Of a DNA stretch of 16,079 nucleotides, positions 13,880 to 16,079 are shown piece after piece (position 1 is the first letter of the stretch; each line of letters opens with the position of its first letter). The DNA is from Nitrospinaceae bacterium. GTDB taxonomy: Bacteria > Nitrospinota > Nitrospinia > Nitrospinales > VA-1. The stretch lies in the NCBI GenBank assembly GCA_029261435.1, contig JAJDBI010000098.1, positions 1-16,079 of the forward strand, in the 5' to 3' direction. Made by a program: the position numbers and the translations under genes. The notes under the pieces were generated by a model. It was not told where the DNA came from. It did no database searches and saw nothing but the letters and a program-made list of their open reading frames with translations.

Positions 13880-15052
13880 ATGACTCAAACCGTCACTCTA
13901 AAGCAGAAGGGTCAGTCTGAAGAAATTTTCAGCGACCCCAACGATCCACGGCTTTTTGCCCATGATCTGCACCTGCAAGTTTCAATTAAGAAACATTTAT
14001 ATGACGCCCAGTCTGTGACCATTGATTTAGGCAATGAACCCGCATGGAATAAATACTGGGATGTCCTGCAGGTTCCAGTCACCGACAACTGTAATTTACT
14101 CTGCAAACATTGCCCGAGGGAAAGTAAATACCTCCGCAAAGACATCTCACTGGAAAACTTTAAAAAGTATCTCGCTAGATTTTCTCCCGAAAATTTTGAA
14201 ACTTTACTGCTCAGCGATTTCGGAGAACCCCTGATTCGAACAGACCTGATGGAAATTTTGCGCTACGTCAAAACTCGGGGCTTCAAACATGTCCAAATCG
14301 TAACAACAGGATCTCTATTGACCGAAGCATGGTGCAAGGCAATCGTCGAAGAAAATCTGTTACAACAAATCCTGATTTCCATTGAGGCTTCTTCAAAGGA
14401 GTTGTATGAATATATTCGCGGCTCCGACTTCGATTTAATGAAAACCAATATCAAGCGCTTGACTGAATACAAAAAGTCCACAGGTTCTCCCTATCCTGTT
14501 TTGTTTTTCAATGCCGTATGTTTGAAAAAAAATATCGATGAACTTCCCGGCATCATGGATCTGGCTCATGAACTGGGCATGAGCTATGTCTACTTCGTCC
14601 ACCTCAATGCTGTTCCTTCGGATGTTTACAAAAACAGAAGGGAGGAACTTAGCGACAAGTTGTATTTTGAAGACCAGCATTTGAATACATGCGATAGAGA
14701 GCATATTGTAAAAGTGTTCGAAGAAATTGACCGGAAGTCCAAAGAATATCAGATCCCGTATTTACCACCTGAAAATTATTTCCCTACGCCACAACCTCAG
14801 GTTGAAGAAGAAAAATCAGAAGAGGACAGAGGATGCAACATGCCCTATACATGGGCTCAGGTGGACCCGGAAGGAAACGTTTATCCCTGCTGCCAGATTT
14901 CTCGTCGCTACTCAATCGGGAATTTAAACGAACAGGAATTTGAAGGAATATGGAACAGTGAAAAGTACGTGGAATTCCGCGAAGGACTCACCAACGGAAA
15001 ACCCAATAGATGGTGCGAAGTGTGTAACGTCTATAACGGCAAGCGGTTTTAA
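13880..15052 (+). CDS. Radical SAM protein with C-terminal SPASM-like domain
   Basis: This 390-residue protein carries the radical SAM cluster motif CNLLCKHC (Cys71, 75, 78), which binds the 4Fe-4S cluster used to split S-adenosylmethionine. LLLSDFGEPLIRTDL follows at about 110-124 and VTTGSLLT further on, as in the partial TIM barrel of the family. The C-terminal part has Cys319, Cys337, Cys338, Cys379 and Cys382 (YPCCQISRRYSIGNL and WCEVCNVYNG), typical of SPASM/twitch domains that bind auxiliary clusters. SPASM proteins modify peptides or carry out other anaerobic chemistry; the substrate is unknown, and no precursor-peptide gene was recognised nearby. GAGGA lies nine bases before the ATG. 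Its place among glycosyltransferase genes suggests a sugar- or peptide-modifying step, which is inference. Confidence 0.9.
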   Translation: MTQTVTLKQKGQSEEIFSDPNDPRLFAHDLHLQVSIKKHLYDAQSVTIDLGNEPAWNKYWDVLQVPVTDNCNLLCKHCPRESKYLRKDISLENFKKYLARFSPENFETLLLSDFGEPLIRTDLMEILRYVKTRGFKHVQIVTTGSLLTEAWCKAIVEENLLQQILISIEASSKELYEYIRGSDFDLMKTNIKRLTEYKKSTGSPYPVLFFNAVCLKKNIDELPGIMDLAHELGMSYVYFVHLNAVPSDVYKNRREELSDKLYFEDQHLNTCDREHIVKVFEEIDRKSKEYQIPYLPPENYFPTPQPQVEEEKSEEDRGCNMPYTWAQVDPEGNVYPCCQISRRYSIGNLNEQEFEGIWNSEKYVEFREGLTNGKPNRWCEVCNVYNGKRF

Positions 15053-15139
15053 ATCTTCTGCATGACCAATCCTCTTTAAATAGTTACTTTTTACAATCTA
15101 TATTGGCCCAACCCAGTCAGGATTTTCCATATAAACCCC

Positions 15140-15432
15140 GTCACAATTGGCCCGCACTGCAACCGTTATACTTATCTCTGTAAACACAACGATATTTGGG
15201 TCTCTATCAAAAGCTACCCCTCAGCATGTACTTCAAATACCTCTTTTCCACATGGAAACATCAATTTGCAGATATCAAATACTTCACTTATAGCGGACAG
15301 GGACAAGTGCTTTTGAAAAACAAATGGAATGCACTAAAAATGTTACCGCAAATGCTGTTCCGGCGTTGCCAGACTCAACGATCCCGAACTATGCCGGATG
15401 CTGAGATCGAAAAACATATAATTACCGATTGA
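15140..15432 (+). pseudogene. Decayed duplicate of the C-terminal end of the 1132-residue GT2 protein
   Basis: From 15164 the sequence encodes RYTYLCKHNDIWVSIKSYP, matching RYVYLCKRNDIWVFIKNYS of the large protein. Near 15217-15220 one base is missing, and the match continues in another frame with YFKYLFSTWKHQFADIKYFT and GQGQVLLKNKWNALK, to the same IITD end. By eye 40 of 50 residues agree in the segment from LS.YFKYL to RRC. Patchy nucleotide similarity extends a little further upstream to about 15140. The copy lacks the rest of the GT2 domain and has a frameshift, so it is a pseudogene left by an old duplication of the 3' end of the gene. Confidence 0.88.
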
Positions 15433-15505
15433 GTAAAACTCTCCTCTCCAGACATGCCAGTCTTATAAATTACCCCATTTTGAGAAAACCAGACAAAACC
15501 AGATT

Positions 15506-15528
15506 ATTCCTTTGGGGAATTTTTTTTT
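15506..15528 (+). terminator. Weak intrinsic terminator
   Basis: ATTCC (15506-15510) and GGAAT (15516-15520) form a 5-bp stem with a 5-base loop, followed directly by a run of eight T. The U-run is good but the stem is short and AT-containing. It lies about 75 bases after the decayed GT2 copy. Confidence 0.45.
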
Positions 15529-15701
15529 AAAAATATATTAGGATATAGAAATAATATTATAAAAATTTACCTATCCAAATATAATATCTATAGTTTCCAC
15601 AGCCTTGAACTCCCCACCTTCCATCGACCAAAACCAATTTAGCCTGCCAACATTGCCTGAACGCATAACTACCGATAATTCAACGGCAGCGTAAATAATA
15701 T

Positions 15702-15730
15702 TTGACAGGATGCGGAAAGGGGATTAAATT
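15702..15730 (+). promoter_or_regulatory. Candidate sigma70 promoter for the final gene
   Basis: TTGACA at 15702-15707 is a perfect -35. After 17 bases, TAAATT at 15725-15730 matches four of six -10 positions. This gives a leader of about 65 bases to the ATG at 15804. Confidence 0.5.
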
Positions 15731-15803
15731 TCGCATAACCAAATATCCGGTAGTCGACATTACATGCTTAATTTATCAACTAACCGAAAAGAAGGAGGTC
15801 GAA

Positions 15804-16079
15804 ATGACTCATGCAGACAAGTCTTGTTCAAAAACTGAACAGACCATTTCAAATCTTTTAAGTCGAGCATTTATGGTTGTTCGTCTGGCTGTTGCTATTT
15901 CAGTAGCTAACTGGGCTGGAACGGCTGCATTTTCCATTCCCGGGCTTACCAGTGTCGCATCCGCTCAACTCAGAGGCGCATTAGTGGGAAAAAATGCAAG
16001 CCAGAATGTAGGACACCTTTCCGATACGACTTTGTCCTGGCAGACAGAAGTGTATGACACGGACAATTTCCATGCCTCC
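15804..16079 (+). CDS. Secreted protein with probable C1q-like jelly-roll domain, truncated by the window edge
   Basis: The first 92 codons are present and no stop is reached. GAAGGAGG at 15791-15798, five bases before the ATG, is the strongest ribosome-binding site in the window, suggesting high expression. A polar 20-residue start is followed by a hydrophobic stretch (FMVVRLAVAISVANWAGTAA) and a signal-peptidase-like site at SVASA before Gln, so the protein is probably exported. After it, GALVGKNASQNVGHLSDTTL and WQTEVYDTDNFHAS match the opening of C1q/TNF-like beta-sandwich domains in bacterial and phage-like surface proteins. Related proteins often end with the collar-like motif seen in the remnant at 11434-11754. 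The domain call rests on a short piece. Confidence 0.7.
   Translation, partial: MTHADKSCSKTEQTISNLLSRAFMVVRLAVAISVANWAGTAAFSIPGLTSVASAQLRGALVGKNASQNVGHLSDTTLSWQTEVYDTDNFHAS

Larger units (their letters stand above)
15433..15803. other. AT-rich intergenic stretch before the last gene
   Basis: No gene is supported here. It contains a weak terminator-like hairpin at 15506-15528, a strongly AT-rich run at about 15520-15600, and a candidate promoter at 15702-15730 for the gene that starts at 15804. Confidence 0.6.

Overview
The window looks like the chromosome of a Gram-negative bacterium. Spacing is compact, base composition is moderately AT-rich, the RF2 is proteobacteria-like with its autoregulatory frameshift, and there are envelope glycosyltransferases and many stand-alone cyclic-nucleotide-binding domains. 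Gene style would fit a marine Nitrospinota or deltaproteobacterial lineage, but that placement is inference; no rRNA or species-level marker is present.

Layout. (1) 227-1862: four consecutive small plus-strand genes, each one cyclic-nucleotide-binding domain with no effector domain. (2) 1863-2116: a leader with an inverted repeat overlapping promoter-like elements and three AACGGTT boxes. (3) 2117-4463: a plus-strand glycosylation operon with a GT2 glycosyltransferase, a small DUF2304 membrane protein, and a GT4 glycosyltransferase whose frame is broken by one base in a run of nine T. (4) 7692-4540: a minus-strand operon with prfB (complete only through the classical +1 programmed frameshift), an RNase Z-like metallo-beta-lactamase-fold protein overlapping it by 4 bases, and a multi-pass membrane protein. 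(5) 7977-11375: a 1132-residue protein joining a GT-C-like membrane region, TPR repeats and a GT2 domain. (6) 11434-15432: an accessory stretch with a tail-collar-like remnant, a membrane-anchored SGNH hydrolase-like gene (minus strand), a poorly coding 700-base gap, a radical SAM/SPASM gene with a structured leader, and a decayed copy of the C-terminal end of the 1132-residue GT2. (7) 15804-end: the start of a secreted protein resembling C1q-like jelly-roll surface proteins, cut by the window edge.

Together, the GT2, DUF2304, GT4, GT-C-like, TPR-GT2 and SGNH genes suggest synthesis and decoration of a cell-surface glycan. The CNBD cassette may be a nucleotide-sensing module beside it, but no sequence link proves this. 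prfB is a housekeeping gene embedded in the region. The most notable points are the four-gene CNBD cassette, the T9 frameshift in the GT4, the textbook prfB recoding site missed by simple ORF calling, the three-part glycosyltransferase fusion, and the partial duplication of its C-terminal end. I did not see a CRISPR array, rRNA, tRNA or intact insertion sequence.
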